The notes below the pieces were generated by a model, which was not told the DNA's origin, ran no database searches, and worked only from the letters and a program-made list of their open reading frames with translations. The position numbers and the translations under genes are program-made. Shown one piece after another: positions 9,901 through 19,810 of a stretch of DNA of 20,359 nt. This stretch comes from Hypsibius dujardini (taxonomy: Eukaryota > Tardigrada > Eutardigrada > Parachela > Hypsibiidae). Location: the NCBI GenBank assembly GCA_001579985.1, contig LRSR01010054.1, forward strand, positions 1 through 20,359. Reading direction: 5' to 3'. How positions within the stretch are numbered: the first letter of the stretch is position 1; each line of letters opens with the position of its first letter.

Positions 9901-10111
9901 TTTTTTTCATTACGTTATCCCTTGCCGCATGCAAAACCTCTTTCTAACGCATTTCCAAAGCTAGAATAAGACTCTGAGGATTGAACGGCAAGGACGGCGG
10001 ACATCGATTGTTGCATCGCGAGACCTTTACGGTATGGTACGGTAAAACTGTAAGTACACTGAATAATATCTTACGGATATAAAAGGTTTAGGGCGTTTGC
10101 TTAATTAATTT
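9901..10111. other. AT-rich DNA, no gene recognised
   Basis: Directly after the repeat copy comes a T-run (TTTTTTTC) and unremarkable DNA ending in TAATTAATTTTAG, which could act as a splice acceptor for the open frame that follows. Confidence 0.3.
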
Positions 10112-10486
10112 TAGTGCTCAGTTTTAGTTAAAGACGTGTCCGATAGGAAGCCGCTTTTGGGTACCAGCGGCGGCGGATTAGTCGGGAAGGAGTTCGACCA
10201 TTGTCAGGATCGAAAAGCAAGGAGGACGATAAACAAAGCATCTCGAACGGGTGACATGGATAAAGCTAAAGTATTCTGGAAGATATTTGAGTCGACCCAC
10301 CTGGGCGAGCGCCTTTTCCCGGTTGACATAATGGTTTACCCGAATGCGACCTTTCACAGCGAGACCTCTGCCAACGACACCACGCCAAACGTTGTCTTCA
10401 CCTGGCGCCCAGTCACCGCGGTCAATCTGTCACTAAACTGCAGCGGCTTTTACCTTAACAGCTTTTCCTCTTTTTCTTATCTATGA
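10112..10486 (+). CDS. Possible exon of an unknown protein
   Basis: An open frame follows a possible acceptor (TTAATTTTAG) and runs to a TGA at 10484-10486. Its first ATG is at 10256, which would give 76 residues. From about 10280 the codons become clearly GC-richer at third positions than the surroundings, as in real coding DNA. The peptide contains possible N-glycosylation sites (NATF, NDTT, NLSL, NCSG), with pieces such as GERLFPVDIMVYPNATF and PNVVFTWRPVTAVNL, suggesting an extracellular segment. The first part has DRKPLL, an acidic dileucine-like motif. No partner exon or transmembrane span was found, and a different frame continues from an ATG at 10483 (TVALTTDTAL) for 46 codons. It could be an isolated exon or a gene fragment. 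Family not recognised. Confidence 0.35.
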
Positions 10487-10850
10487 CAGTCGCCCTAACC
10501 ACAGATACTGCACTTACTGTGTGCGAACTTAGTTATGAACTTTTACTACCACTGCTGCAATCTGTCATAAAAATGAAAACACTGAAACGCCGAAAGTTGG
10601 ACAATTTAATCCGCTATATCTAAATCCAAAAAAAAGTCAGCAGGAACAGCAATTTTTGTCAGAATTGCTTTTGCTTTTGCTTTTGATTGAAAATCAATTA
10701 GGAATTCAGTAAAATGCACATACAGTTGTTGGATTTGATGACTGTTTAGATTCTGAGTATGAAAATTATTGCCACACATTTATACTTACTTGCTCTAATT
10801 CCTTGAATGGTAAACTGACGGAGCAATAAAATGCCAAAGTGTAATCAAAT

Positions 10851-11159
10851 ATGATAGCCAAATCACAACAGCTGATAAAAGCCTTAATTCCGTATTTTCA
10901 TAAAATTTGGCCAAACTACCGGGTAGCAACGTTGCAAACAAATTTAAAACTAAAAACATACGGTGTTTTAGGTAAAGACGGATCTACCATATCCCGTTTT
11001 CAAATATATTTTTGGTTCAAAACTGATAGTGATATTACAGGTTGGGAATCTGCCCAGAGCATTATTTCTTCAATTTTAAAAGAACTTTCATCCCTGCTAC
11101 GCCGCCGATTTCCGGAAAGATACAGAATAATTGCTTTACTAGCTGCTATGATCATATAA
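10851..11159 (+). CDS. Hypothetical 102-residue protein
   Basis: A single frame from ATG at 10851 to a TAA. The peptide mixes a possible beta region (FQIYFWFKTDSD) with an amphipathic basic helix (IISSILKELSSLLRRRFPER) and ends in a hydrophobic stretch. Codon use is AT-rich like the flanking non-coding DNA, there is no signal peptide, and no family is recognised. A frame of this length is only marginally longer than chance would give, so it may not be a gene. Confidence 0.25.
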   Translation: MIAKSQQLIKALIPYFHKIWPNYRVATLQTNLKLKTYGVLGKDGSTISRFQIYFWFKTDSDITGWESAQSIISSILKELSSLLRRRFPERYRIIALLAAMII

Positions 11160-14100
11160 CTGATTAAACTCCAGAATTATATTTCTCTGTCAGTTTCAAA
11201 CAAAAAATGTTTATATGAAGTATGATAGATTGGTGATATGGCTCCAGCACCATTTTTATTAGTTTTGAAGGAGTCATATCTCTGGTGTCGGACCACTTCC
11301 GGAGTGATGCAGAAAAACAGTGTTTCGGCCCGCCCCAATCGGGCAAGCCGACCAATGAGTGAGCGACCCTGACGCCGCCAAAGTCTAACTTTTGATCGGC
11401 TACTCAAGACCGTTGGCCTTCTCCTAATGGGCGTAGTGAGGGGCGGTCCGTTCGGGTTCCAAGAAGAAATCAAAGATTTCGTGAAAGTGTTTGTGAACTG
11501 CAGAATCAAGGAAGCGGAATGCCTGTGTTTGGCAGAGAGGGTGTGGCTTCTCTACTCCAATAGATTCCTCCTGTTTAGTAAGATGTCCTATCAACAACAA
11601 CGGTATCTGGTGGGAAGGCGCACAGTGGAACGGGAAATGTTTTCATCTACGCCGTTAGGGGAGACTCAGTGGCGGATTGACCGTTGGTCCAACCGGGCTG
11701 TTCCAACCCCCCCCCCACCCCAACCAAAATGATTCCCCCCTCTTTCAGTAGTGCGAATCAGTATTGTGATGTATCCGTCGTCATAGTACTTGGGCGGAGA
11801 CGTGCTTTTCCGTCTTGTCTATTCGACTTTTCAAAAAGTTTAAGAATCTCACGATAGAATTGTGTTACATGTATGCCGCAATCAAAAGTTGCCGCAAGTA
11901 AGTTATCGTCGTGACATTTGTTTTTTTGCTTAGCGGGGTGTGTGGCGGGGGAGGGGATGAATAGACAAGCGCACAGATTGTACGGAAGATCGGCGGATGG
12001 GCGGATGGGCAAACGAAAAATGTGGGGCCAAGCCGTCAAACGCAAACCTGTTGTGAAATATCCTGACAATCCACCCGAACGTAAAAACTGAGTTTTTGAT
12101 CGACTGATCAATTCACCGACCAACCGACCGATCGAAACTATGGGAATCAAAACTATGGGAATCTTTTCTACAAAGGTGAATGAAGTTTTGAAATCAGTTA
12201 ACTTTTCTCTTTCTTTTGCAGGAATACCAATTTGTCGTTCTTGTCGCACCCATGTACCTTCCAAGGATACTGTTAATTGTGTCGACACCCGGTCTATGTA
12301 CATGGAAACGGCGCAAGGCGGAATCTAGAGCAGTGTAAAGCCTATTGTAAAGAGCGATTCGATTGACGATGCTGCAGGCCCAATCAAAATGGTGACATTA
12401 CTAGGAACCGGACGCACCCCACACGCCACAGCATATCGACGCATGAAAAGCGTTTCAGGGTAAACTGGCTGGTTTTGTGGCTTGTGGGCATGAAAACCGT
12501 ATACTGGATATCCACAACGGTGCCACCTGTGTTGATGCAACTCTACATTGGTGTGGTTAAGCAGAAGTATATGGGCTGCCACAACTTCGCTCTTATTCTG
12601 AGTATGCTTTTGCTTAACGGTGAACCCATCCCTTAAGTTGCTTTCCTCACAAATCTCCGTGCAGAGACACGTTCTTATTTTTGTTACGTTCGTTCCGCAG
12701 CAGATCCGTGATATTCAAAACGTTTTACCGATGTTTTCATATCAGTGCATCCAATTAAAACTTATATGAACAGTAAAACAAGTCTAATGTTAACCTCGTT
12801 TATGTGCGGTGTCTCGTCTATATTCAAATTCTCCTCCTGCACCAAATCCGTACTAGAGTAAAAGTCTTATTTTGGTTTCCCTCATAACGAAACTGTTCCG
12901 AAACAAGGCAGGGAATAGAAACGCGCCTGTGACGTATGCAAAATAAGAGGTCTTACTGTAAATAGATAACATAAAGGGGCCGAAACTTAATTTAAATACT
13001 CTATATTCCCTTAACGAAATTCATGCTTTTTACTTTAATCCATCCTGCAAGCTATTGCATTTTTTATTTGCGCACTGAGCTGCGTGTGTTAATTTTGTAC
13101 GCTCTAAATTTTGATTTCATTTTTTTTAAATGAATAAACTTGATTGTGTTCCGTCGACTGTACTGTAGTGCTTGCAAGCAAATTGTATTTAACTCTCAAA
13201 TTTGATGCAATTTCTTTTGTTTTAATGGGGGAAATTGCCTCCCCCCCGCCTCGGAGCGCTCTTGGGGCCCTTGGGCTAATGTTAACCCCTCGTCTAAGTT
13301 GAAAAAATAGCACACAATTTTTTAGGTTTACATAAGACGAGTTTTACTGTATTTGATCATTCGTCTTGTACAACAAAAACAAAAACAAAAACGTGATCTC
13401 AATGATTTTTTAAACGCCTACCCTTGGCGTTTTAACTCATCCCGTCCCATCTGATCTTTTTTTTAATGGTTGTAATGCAAAAATGCTGGAGTCTCTTGCA
13501 AGGTTATTGAGTGACTTCAACTGGATACCGCGTGTCCACTTTATTTCGAGGTTAAATTCTAACAACTGCTTCTACTCAACCGTTCTACTCGACTCTTTTG
13601 TACCAAGAAAGTGGGTCATCACTCATTCGATATTGAAATTTGTTTTTTATCGACGTAATAAGGACCAATTTGACTGAGATCGCAATTTGTTTACGTTTCA
13701 TGCGTTAGTCATGAGCCTATGAAAAGTGAAAAAGCCTCATATGTCGCACACCACACCAGTTCAATAATCTTGGTCTCTCCCAAAGTTCTTGGTGACTTTC
13801 ATGAAGTCCAATGAGATAACGACATGTTAGAGATGTTTGACTGAGCGATTCAGGTGAACTTCATTAGCACAAAGTTTGCCGGAAAGGAGCTGCAGCTGTT
13901 TCCCAGACCTCACTTTGCGTCGGATTTGTTTTTGCTTCTGCCTTAATGGTCGAAGTTTGATCGCCTTTCTCAAATCAAATTTACTGAAATTACCTTGTGC
14001 CCGATCCAAGGCGTATATTTTCACATAGAGAAAATGGTCTGCCCTACACTTTCGGATCATTCAAAGCTTAGAGCTAGACAAGGGTACGGACGTTGCGCAC

Positions 14101-15247
14101 AAATACCAGGAGAAAAAAACTTTCCTGGGCTAATCTCGACGTTCTGTTGTTTGGGTTGAGTTAAACCTCAAAAGTTGCGGTATTGTCATAGAATTCCTAT
14201 AAATTTAGTTCTGATGTGAAATTCGAAAATATAAAGCAGTTATGTACGATTAAAATAGTACGAGACAATTAAGCAGACTCGCGATTAAAAAATAATGAAG
14301 GACACTTCAGAATCTAAATTCGGCCACAAATAGTCAACTTCAAATAATCAAACTTCTAGTTTCAAGAGTATTGGATTCTTTATCTTTTGGCGTTTTTAGT
14401 CTTTGTTTTCGACAAATATTGGTGAAATGCCCAAAATTTTGAAAACAGCTTTAAATGAAATGGGCAGGAAGTACACTCAAATATTACGAAGAATTTTAGA
14501 GTGTTGACATGCTTCAATTTTCTTGTGAGCGGATACGGAAGTCCGTGCGCACATCACGGCCCTTTCGTTCCCGGGATGAGAGAGACTCGACAATCATACC
14601 GCTACGAGACAAAATATAATTATTAAACATGTTAACGAACCAGTTTAACGCAATTTCCGCTCTATACAACGAGTCCTCATACCAGTATCAAAACTGAACC
14701 GATAAAATTGAAATTTTCATTTTAAGGCGATAATCTCATGACTTTTATTTAAGTGCTCAATTAGAATTTTTTTTTCTTGCAAAAAACTACTTACACATCT
14801 CCCTTCCATATACGTCGCAAGTCGCGTGATCCATGCATGCTGTGCTTAATCACTCACAATGCAGGCACTTATGTTAATCATTTATGCTCTTAGGGTGGCA
14901 TGCAAGAATTTTTGCCCAAGAGGCATAATACGTATAATTAGGTTGAGGCCTCCACCGTTGAGTGTGTAATCTGCATGATGGAAGCAGCAGTGCAAGAGGC
15001 AAAAGGTTAGCTCACATTTATATTGCAACAGTATTTCTGTATCACATGAAATCCCTCAAGAAACAAGGAGCATCACGCGGAATATTCTCGACTTATCGAC
15101 TTCTACGGCCTGGTAAATCGATTTATTTAGATCATGTTTTTGTTTGAAACCCGTAAACTTGTCATCATTTTTCAACTTTACCAATGGACGCAAAATATTC
15201 ATATTTTCACAGAAAAAACCAGATGAAGTTAGTCGCAGATAACTAAA
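11160..15247. other. Long gene-poor stretch
   Basis: No gene can be supported across about 4 kb. A 181-codon minus-strand frame at 11758-12303 crosses simple-sequence blocks (GGCGGATGGGCGGATGGGC and ACCGACCAACCGACCGATCG) and has no recognisable motif. A plausible 46-bp intron (12176-12221) with a fine pyrimidine tract lies inside the same region on the plus strand. A run of C residues occurs at about 11707-11716 and an ACAAAA microsatellite at 13371-13392. The part nearest 15247 should hold the promoter and an unrecognised signal-peptide exon of the receptor gene. Confidence 0.45.
13371..13392 (+). repeat. ACAAAA microsatellite
   Basis: About three and a half copies of a six-base A-rich unit (CAAAAA). 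Short and probably slippage-derived. Confidence 0.6.
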
Positions 15248-18200
15248 ATGGCCCTTAATGTGACATCAACTGGCAATCTTGACTCTGGTGCAACTAGCGA
15301 GTGGATTCTGAATGTGCAGATTTTCTCAGTTGTTTTTGCCTATCCCATTTTATTCGGCAGTTTACCCTACGTCGGTCCAGCATTCGACACAGCGCGAGAA
15401 GAGATTGCGCAGCTGTACCCGAAGCTCAATATTTCGCATGACTTTTTGGTGTCGAGTCCTGAGTGTCGAACTTGTCTCGACTGGTCGCGGGACAGTGAAA
15501 ATGCCTTGGCGGCTTTTTATTACAAAAAAATAGAAACACGACCACGGGATGTGACACTGTTTCTTGTGCCCGGTATGCTGATGTGTTTTTATAGTTTACT
15601 GAAACTTATTGATATGTGCTTACGCTTGAATTCTAGGTTGCGATGACATGAACGGTGTGGCACAGTTTGCAACGCAGCTGGACAAACTCATACTTTCAAG
15701 GTTGTGTATATTAAACAAAAAATGGCGCACAAACTTAAGATACAGATGTGCAGACGCATATACAGAAGCTGACACAAACACAAGCACAAACACAAGCACA
15801 AACACAAGCACAAACACAAACACAGTCACAAACACATTTAGAGACATGAACACAATTACAGACATGGGTACAGACAGAGGCACAGACACCGACACACTCT
15901 ACGGGTAATTTTTACTCTGTTTTCCAGCCTCAATCTGAAAAAAACAGCCCTACCTATCCAATTTTAAGGCGTTTTCAGCTAGACTGAAAAGCCAGCCATT
16001 AAAGCGTTAAATACAGACTGGCATCTGTCATGTTCTTTTTTGGTATGTCTTCCAAACCTGAGGCGTCTGCGAAATGGGGTCTCGTGAAACCACTAGTTTG
16101 ATTCCGGAAGTTCTTAACGACAGTTGAAAGGTTTCGGATTTCCAGGGTGAATTAACAAAAATTCCGCTGCCACAGGTGTTCACCTTACAATTTCTCACTG
16201 AAAAAATATCTTGTTTACGAAGATTCAAAAGGAAATATTTCTCTTATTGAGTATTTTGTTGGCGTTGAGTTAAAAAAAACCAGGTAAACAAAAAATGTCG
16301 CTAACAAAGAAAACAAAAAAAGAAGAATATGCGAGGGAAGATCTGAAAATGTCCTCATTTGAGTGCCCTTTATTTTCGTTTGCGACTCTCTCAATTTTTC
16401 ACTTTGATAGTATACTCTTCTTTTCATTCGAACTTATTTTTTTGCTAAAGCTTTTGTAGTTTTTTATTTTATTTACTTACTAGTAATTGTTTGCCCTTCA
16501 TGTTTTTTCTCAGCACCTTCTTTCTCCGCGTTTTCCAAAACAACTTAAAGACTATCCCGAGGATATTAATTCGACGTTTTGTCATTTTTTACTGCGTTCA
16601 TGCAGAAGACACATTTAAATTAGCTACTTTTTCGATTTTAAATTCAAGTAAAACTATCCAATGAAGACTGCCAAAGTGAATTTTTCATAGCTGCCGGTCT
16701 AGCTTTTATTGAGATAAAACAGAGGACCTGTTTTTTAAACTGGAATCCAGCCAGGAAACCGAGGCTGAAATCCAGTTTCTAATTCAGACTCGATTATACA
16801 AGAGCTTTTTAATCTGCTTAACGGTGAAATACAGCTTGATTTAGCCAGTCTGGATGAGACTGAAAACAAAATGGAAGCAGGAAGCGATTACCCGTAGGGG
16901 AGGTACAAAAATAGACAGCGGGGTAGACATGGACCGAAGCAGACACCCACACAAACACGCAACACCAAGAACCGCCCAGTATGGGTTATGACTTTTATTT
17001 TAAAATTTATAATATATTTTTATCCAATACAGCGTTATCGGCGCCGGAAATATTGCTGATCGTGCGACATGGCCTACCTGGATCACGACCACAATTTTGT
17101 CTACATCGACTTTCGCAAGAACTATTAACAATATTGTTGACTTTTACAACTGGCGGCATTTAGCCATTGTTTCGCACGCAAATGGAAACAGTTTCGGTCC
17201 AGTGTTTTCTGCTTATTTGAGCAATTACTTTTCCAAGTCAAAATATCAAATATACTTCCGTTCTATTGAGAATGCAGCAGGCCATGCAGCATATCAAAAT
17301 CTCCTGCGGAACCTCAGCTTTTTATGTCGAGGTCAGTAAGAGGCTCTCGTTTTTTTAAATAATCATTTAAAAATATACCGCCTGCCCAATTTTTCCCTCT
17401 TGCCTTTAGTGATATTATATTTCGGAGAAGCAACACAGTTTCGTCAACTCATGGTAAAACTAAAAGGCGAAATTATAAGATGTCTTTTTTGACTCATTTA
17501 ATTGATTCATTTTAGACGGCAGCCGGGTTGCAAAATATGACAAATGGTGAATATGTACGTAAAGAAGGATGTCAGTCACTATTCGAAGCCAGTGAATGCT
17601 CTGAACGTGAAATTCGAAATGCGAATTATGTAGGTGTATCTAGTCTTTCGGCCCTATCGACATTCCAGTCGCGGTAACTTCGCGTGGACGCCGGCTGAAC
17701 CGGGAACCGAAAAAGTAAGGCTGGAATACATCCATAGAGAGACATCCGTAGACGCGGCTAAAGAATAAAATAGACACAACCAGAAATCCAGACAGACCCA
17801 CACATATATTATATTTCAACAGGTGGCAAAGGAGGCATTCAAGTCTGTCATCATAATTGAGACTGATCCGTTTGAAACAAAAGAAAACCAGGATTTATTC
17901 AAGTTATGGAAGACGCGGTCGCGCGATGTTTATAACTTCACATACGCCGTCAATGAGCCGGTACTTGTATTAAAATGGCTATTCTTGCAGTCGCGTAATG
18001 GGATAATTTTGTTCCCAAAATGATTTTGTTCTCTTTGCTGCTATAGATTAGTCCAAATCCCGCATCGACGTACTCAGCCATGATGATAATGACAAAGGTA
18101 AAGCGTTGTCTGTTTATCCGTTCATTTGTCTGTCTTTTTTGTCTGTACGTTAGCTGCCTCTCTTTTTGTCCGTCTTCTTGATCTAAACGTCTGACATTTT

Positions 18201-18999
18201 GTTTTTGGCATGTTTGATATTGAAGGTCCTCGATGAGCTGAGACAGTCTGGCAATCCGGAAATGTGGCGAAGTGGAACAAAGTTAGCGAACCAATTTCTC
18301 AACAGGACATTCTCGTTGCGAACCGGTAATGTCACAATTGGCGCGTTCGGTGAGCGCATTCCGACGATGGTCGTCACGCAAACAGACGTCGAATCGGACG
18401 AAATTGTGGTAAGTCATTCAATATTTGGGTTCGATAATGAAATGTGTTTCAACGGTTATTCATTTTTTTCAAAACGAAAGATTCGACTGAGACAAGACCC
18501 AACTACAGATCGGTTGACAGTTATTAGTCCCGTTATATGGCCGACTGAACAATGGCCAGTGCTGAATGAGCCCAGATGTGGATTTCGCGGGGACGCCATC
18601 AAATGCGTGCAACATCAAGGTGCGCCATAAATTAAACCGCAATTGGTCACGGAAAATACTCGTGGGGTCATTAGCTCGGGGTTCGAGTCTCTATCCTCCG
18701 ATTTGTTAACTTGTAACAGCGTTTTTTAAAACAGATTTCTTTGGAGCGTTGCTCGGTACAATCTTTTGCCTCACTTTGCTTGCTGCAGCTGCATACGTTT
18801 TCCACCGACAGTGAGTTTCTTGTAACGAGTTGCCAATAAGTCTGTCAATTTAGGTGCCTACAGTGTATGTGAACTTATATAATGTCACTTGTTTGGTTTT
18901 ACCTGCAGGGCATCGGCAATGAAAATACTCACCAACTGGTGGATCTTAGATCCAGTTGAGGTGTCACGGGAGAGGAGTCGACCGAGAATATCAGGATAA
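15248..18999 (+). CDS. Receptor guanylyl cyclase/NPR-type receptor, extracellular and transmembrane part
   Basis: Eleven exons join in phase: 15248-15572, 15637-15700, 17033-17331, 17410-17453, 17516-17629, 17823-17960, 18047-18097, 18226-18408, 18481-18619, 18735-18810 and 18909-18999, giving 507 residues. The ligand-binding domain (ANF receptor, periplasmic-binding-like fold) shows its hallmarks: LPYVGPAFDTAREE (39-52), VPGCDD at an exon junction, ATWPTWITTT, FYNWRHLAIVSHANG, AGLQNMTNGEYV, LANQFLNRTF and GNVTIGAFGERIP. A transmembrane helix follows at about 455-475 (FGALLGTIFCLTLLAAAAY), then NWWILDPVEVSRERSRPRIS and a stop at 18997-18999. This Met has no signal peptide, and the sequence is in frame upstream to 15239 after TCGCAG, so a leader exon probably lies further upstream. 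The ~30-residue tail resembles clearance receptors (NPR-C), but kinase-homology-like residues continue in another frame, so loss of the enzyme half is more likely. The exon 2 donor (GTTGTG) is weak. Confidence 0.8.
15769..15900 (+). repeat. CA-rich hexanucleotide/12-mer repeat in an intron
   Basis: The sense strand carries near-perfect copies of the 12-mer AGCACAAACACA at 15784-15825, decaying into ACAGAC-type hexamers toward 15900. The six-base period matches the repeat in intron 2 of the cadherin-repeat gene, also on the sense strand. Confidence 0.75.
15925..16025. repeat. Degenerate TTCCAGCC / AGACTGG repeat block
   Basis: Copies such as TTCCAGCCTC, GCTAGACTGAAAAGCCAGCC and TACAGACTGGCAT resemble the block at 2515-2745. 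Copies are few and diverged. Confidence 0.35.
16735..16875. repeat. Degenerate CTGGAATCCAGCC repeat block
   Basis: Includes ACTGGAATCCAGCCAGG, GAGGCTGAAATCCAGTTTC, ATTCAGACTCG and CCAGTCTGGATGAGACTG. CTGGAATCCAG is nearly palindromic, so each unit could form a small hairpin. Related to the blocks at 2515-2745 and 15925-16025. Confidence 0.4.
18098..18225 (+). other. Receptor intron with GTCTGT-type repeat
   Basis: Between the exons at 18047-18097 and 18226-18408 the intron is rich in GTCTGT, GTCCGT and CTTTTTTGTCTG units. This is the complement orientation of the CA-rich repeats in the other introns. Confidence 0.5.
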
Positions 19000-19045
19000 T
19001 ACAGCCATTTGGAGTAATCGAAAATCTGTCCTTTTCATAGTCAAG
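18986..19045 (+). pseudogene. Frame-shifted kinase-homology remnant
   Basis: Just past the juxtamembrane exon, another frame reads EYQDNTAIWSNRKSVLFIVK. The spacing of AIW and the SVLFIVK strand resembles the first beta strands of the kinase-homology domain of receptor guanylyl cyclases (Gly-rich strand then VxxK). No GT...AG pair joins it to the preceding exon, so an indel is the simplest explanation. A possible donor (AAG|GTCATA) follows at 19046. No further kinase or cyclase motif was recognised to the window end. Confidence 0.45.
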
Positions 19046-19410
19046 GTCATAAATTTTTCTAAATTTTTGAACAACCTTCCAGATAAAACAATTCCTTTAC
19101 AGAAATCTCTAAAAAAACTCTTGGTCGTGTTTATTATTATTATCTCCACCACCAACAAGATTGGGAAGTACCCTTTTCGGAGATTGTTCCATTCATGAGC
19201 AAGGCAATCATTTTAATTTTCGGTTGAGTCCCCGTATGAACGTGCTGCCGTGAAAGGGTTTCGTTGAATTTGTTTTTCTGATCAAAGGTTTATTTCACAA
19301 TTTTTTAAATTCTATTTTGCACTATCATTATACGTGCACCGCCCAATGCTTTTCTGAATAGATATGTCAGGCTTCGTACATCAAATATAAAACTGACTTC
19401 ACTTCACTTC
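19000..19410 (+). other. AT-rich DNA after the receptor stop, no intact gene
   Basis: Apart from the kinase-homology-like remnant at 18986-19045, the frame continues to 19198 without recognisable motifs and is rich in AAA and TTT codons. No canonical polyadenylation signal stands out close to 18999; an AATAAA occurs at 19754-19759. Confidence 0.35.
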
Positions 19411-19530
19411 CATGGAGCATGATGGAGCTTCGTGGAATTATGTTAAGCTACGTGAAGCTGCACGGATCTGCATGGCGTAACGTAAAATCGCATTGAGCTA
19501 AGTAAAATTGCATGGTGCTGCATGGAATAA
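19411..19530. repeat. Degenerate CATGGAGCT minisatellite
   Basis: About ten imperfect units related to GCATGGAGCT or its variants recur every 10-12 bases (CATGGAGCAT, GATGGAGCTTCGTGGA, GTTAAGCTACGTGAAGCTGC, TGCATGGCG, CATGGTGCTGCATGGA). It resumes after the next array at 19661-19745. Confidence 0.6.
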
Positions 19531-19556
19531 CTAAAAAACTAACAAAACCTATCGAA

Positions 19557-19615
19557 ATCCATGAAAAACCCATAAAAACCCATAAAAACCCATCAAACCC
19601 ATCAAATCCCATAAA
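19557..19615. repeat. CCCATAAAAA decanucleotide minisatellite
   Basis: Five to six copies of a 10-base unit (CCATAAAAAC), the last ones diverged to CCATCAAAC and CCCATAAATT. Confidence 0.75.
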
Positions 19616-19664
19616 TTAAGAGCATCATGGCGAATTTGTGTTAAAAATATTTTATGAACCAGTG

Positions 19665-19741
19665 GAGCTGCATGGCCGTCTTGGGACGTTGTGGAAGAAG
19701 TCGTGGATCTCCATATTGCTCCACCTTGCTCCATGCAGCTC
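19665..19741. repeat. Inverted repeat, 11-bp arms
   Basis: GAGCTGCATGG at 19665-19675 pairs exactly with CCATGCAGCTC at 19731-19741 across a 55-bp loop. The arms are themselves units of the CATGGAGCT minisatellite family, which here switches orientation. Confidence 0.6.
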
Positions 19742-19810
19742 AACGTAGCCACCAATAAAATGTGATGTGCAAGCTTTGACGCAGGTGCTACAAGAGCTTG
19801 TTTTTAATTA

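Larger units (their letters stand above)
15701..17032 (+). other. Large second intron of the receptor gene
   Basis: About 1.3 kb between GTTGTG and AATACAG. It contains CA-rich repeats (15769-15900 and roughly 16912-16972) and two blocks of the AGACTGG/CCAGCC repeat. Minus-strand frames at 16028-16427 show no motif and no nested gene is supported. Confidence 0.6.

Noticed and set aside
11758-12303. 181-codon open frame on the minus strand
   Set aside because: It crosses simple-sequence blocks and a likely intron on the other strand, and has no motif, signal peptide or coding bias.
15768-15830. Regularly spaced repeat considered as a CRISPR array
   Set aside because: There are no unique spacers and the genome is eukaryotic; it is a simple tandem repeat.
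15620-15908. Frames reading Thr-Asn-Thr-Ser or Val-Phe-Val repeats
   Set aside because: They come from the CA-rich intronic repeat; the true receptor exon there is 15637-15700.
18680-18690. GGTTCGAGTCT resembles a tRNA B box (RNA polymerase III promoter)
   Set aside because: No matching A box or foldable tRNA cloverleaf lies upstream, and it sits in a receptor intron; at most a fragment of an old tRNA-derived element.
19549-19755. Minus-strand frame with repeated Gly-Phe-Trp-Val type residues
   Set aside because: It is produced by the CCCATAAAAA minisatellite.
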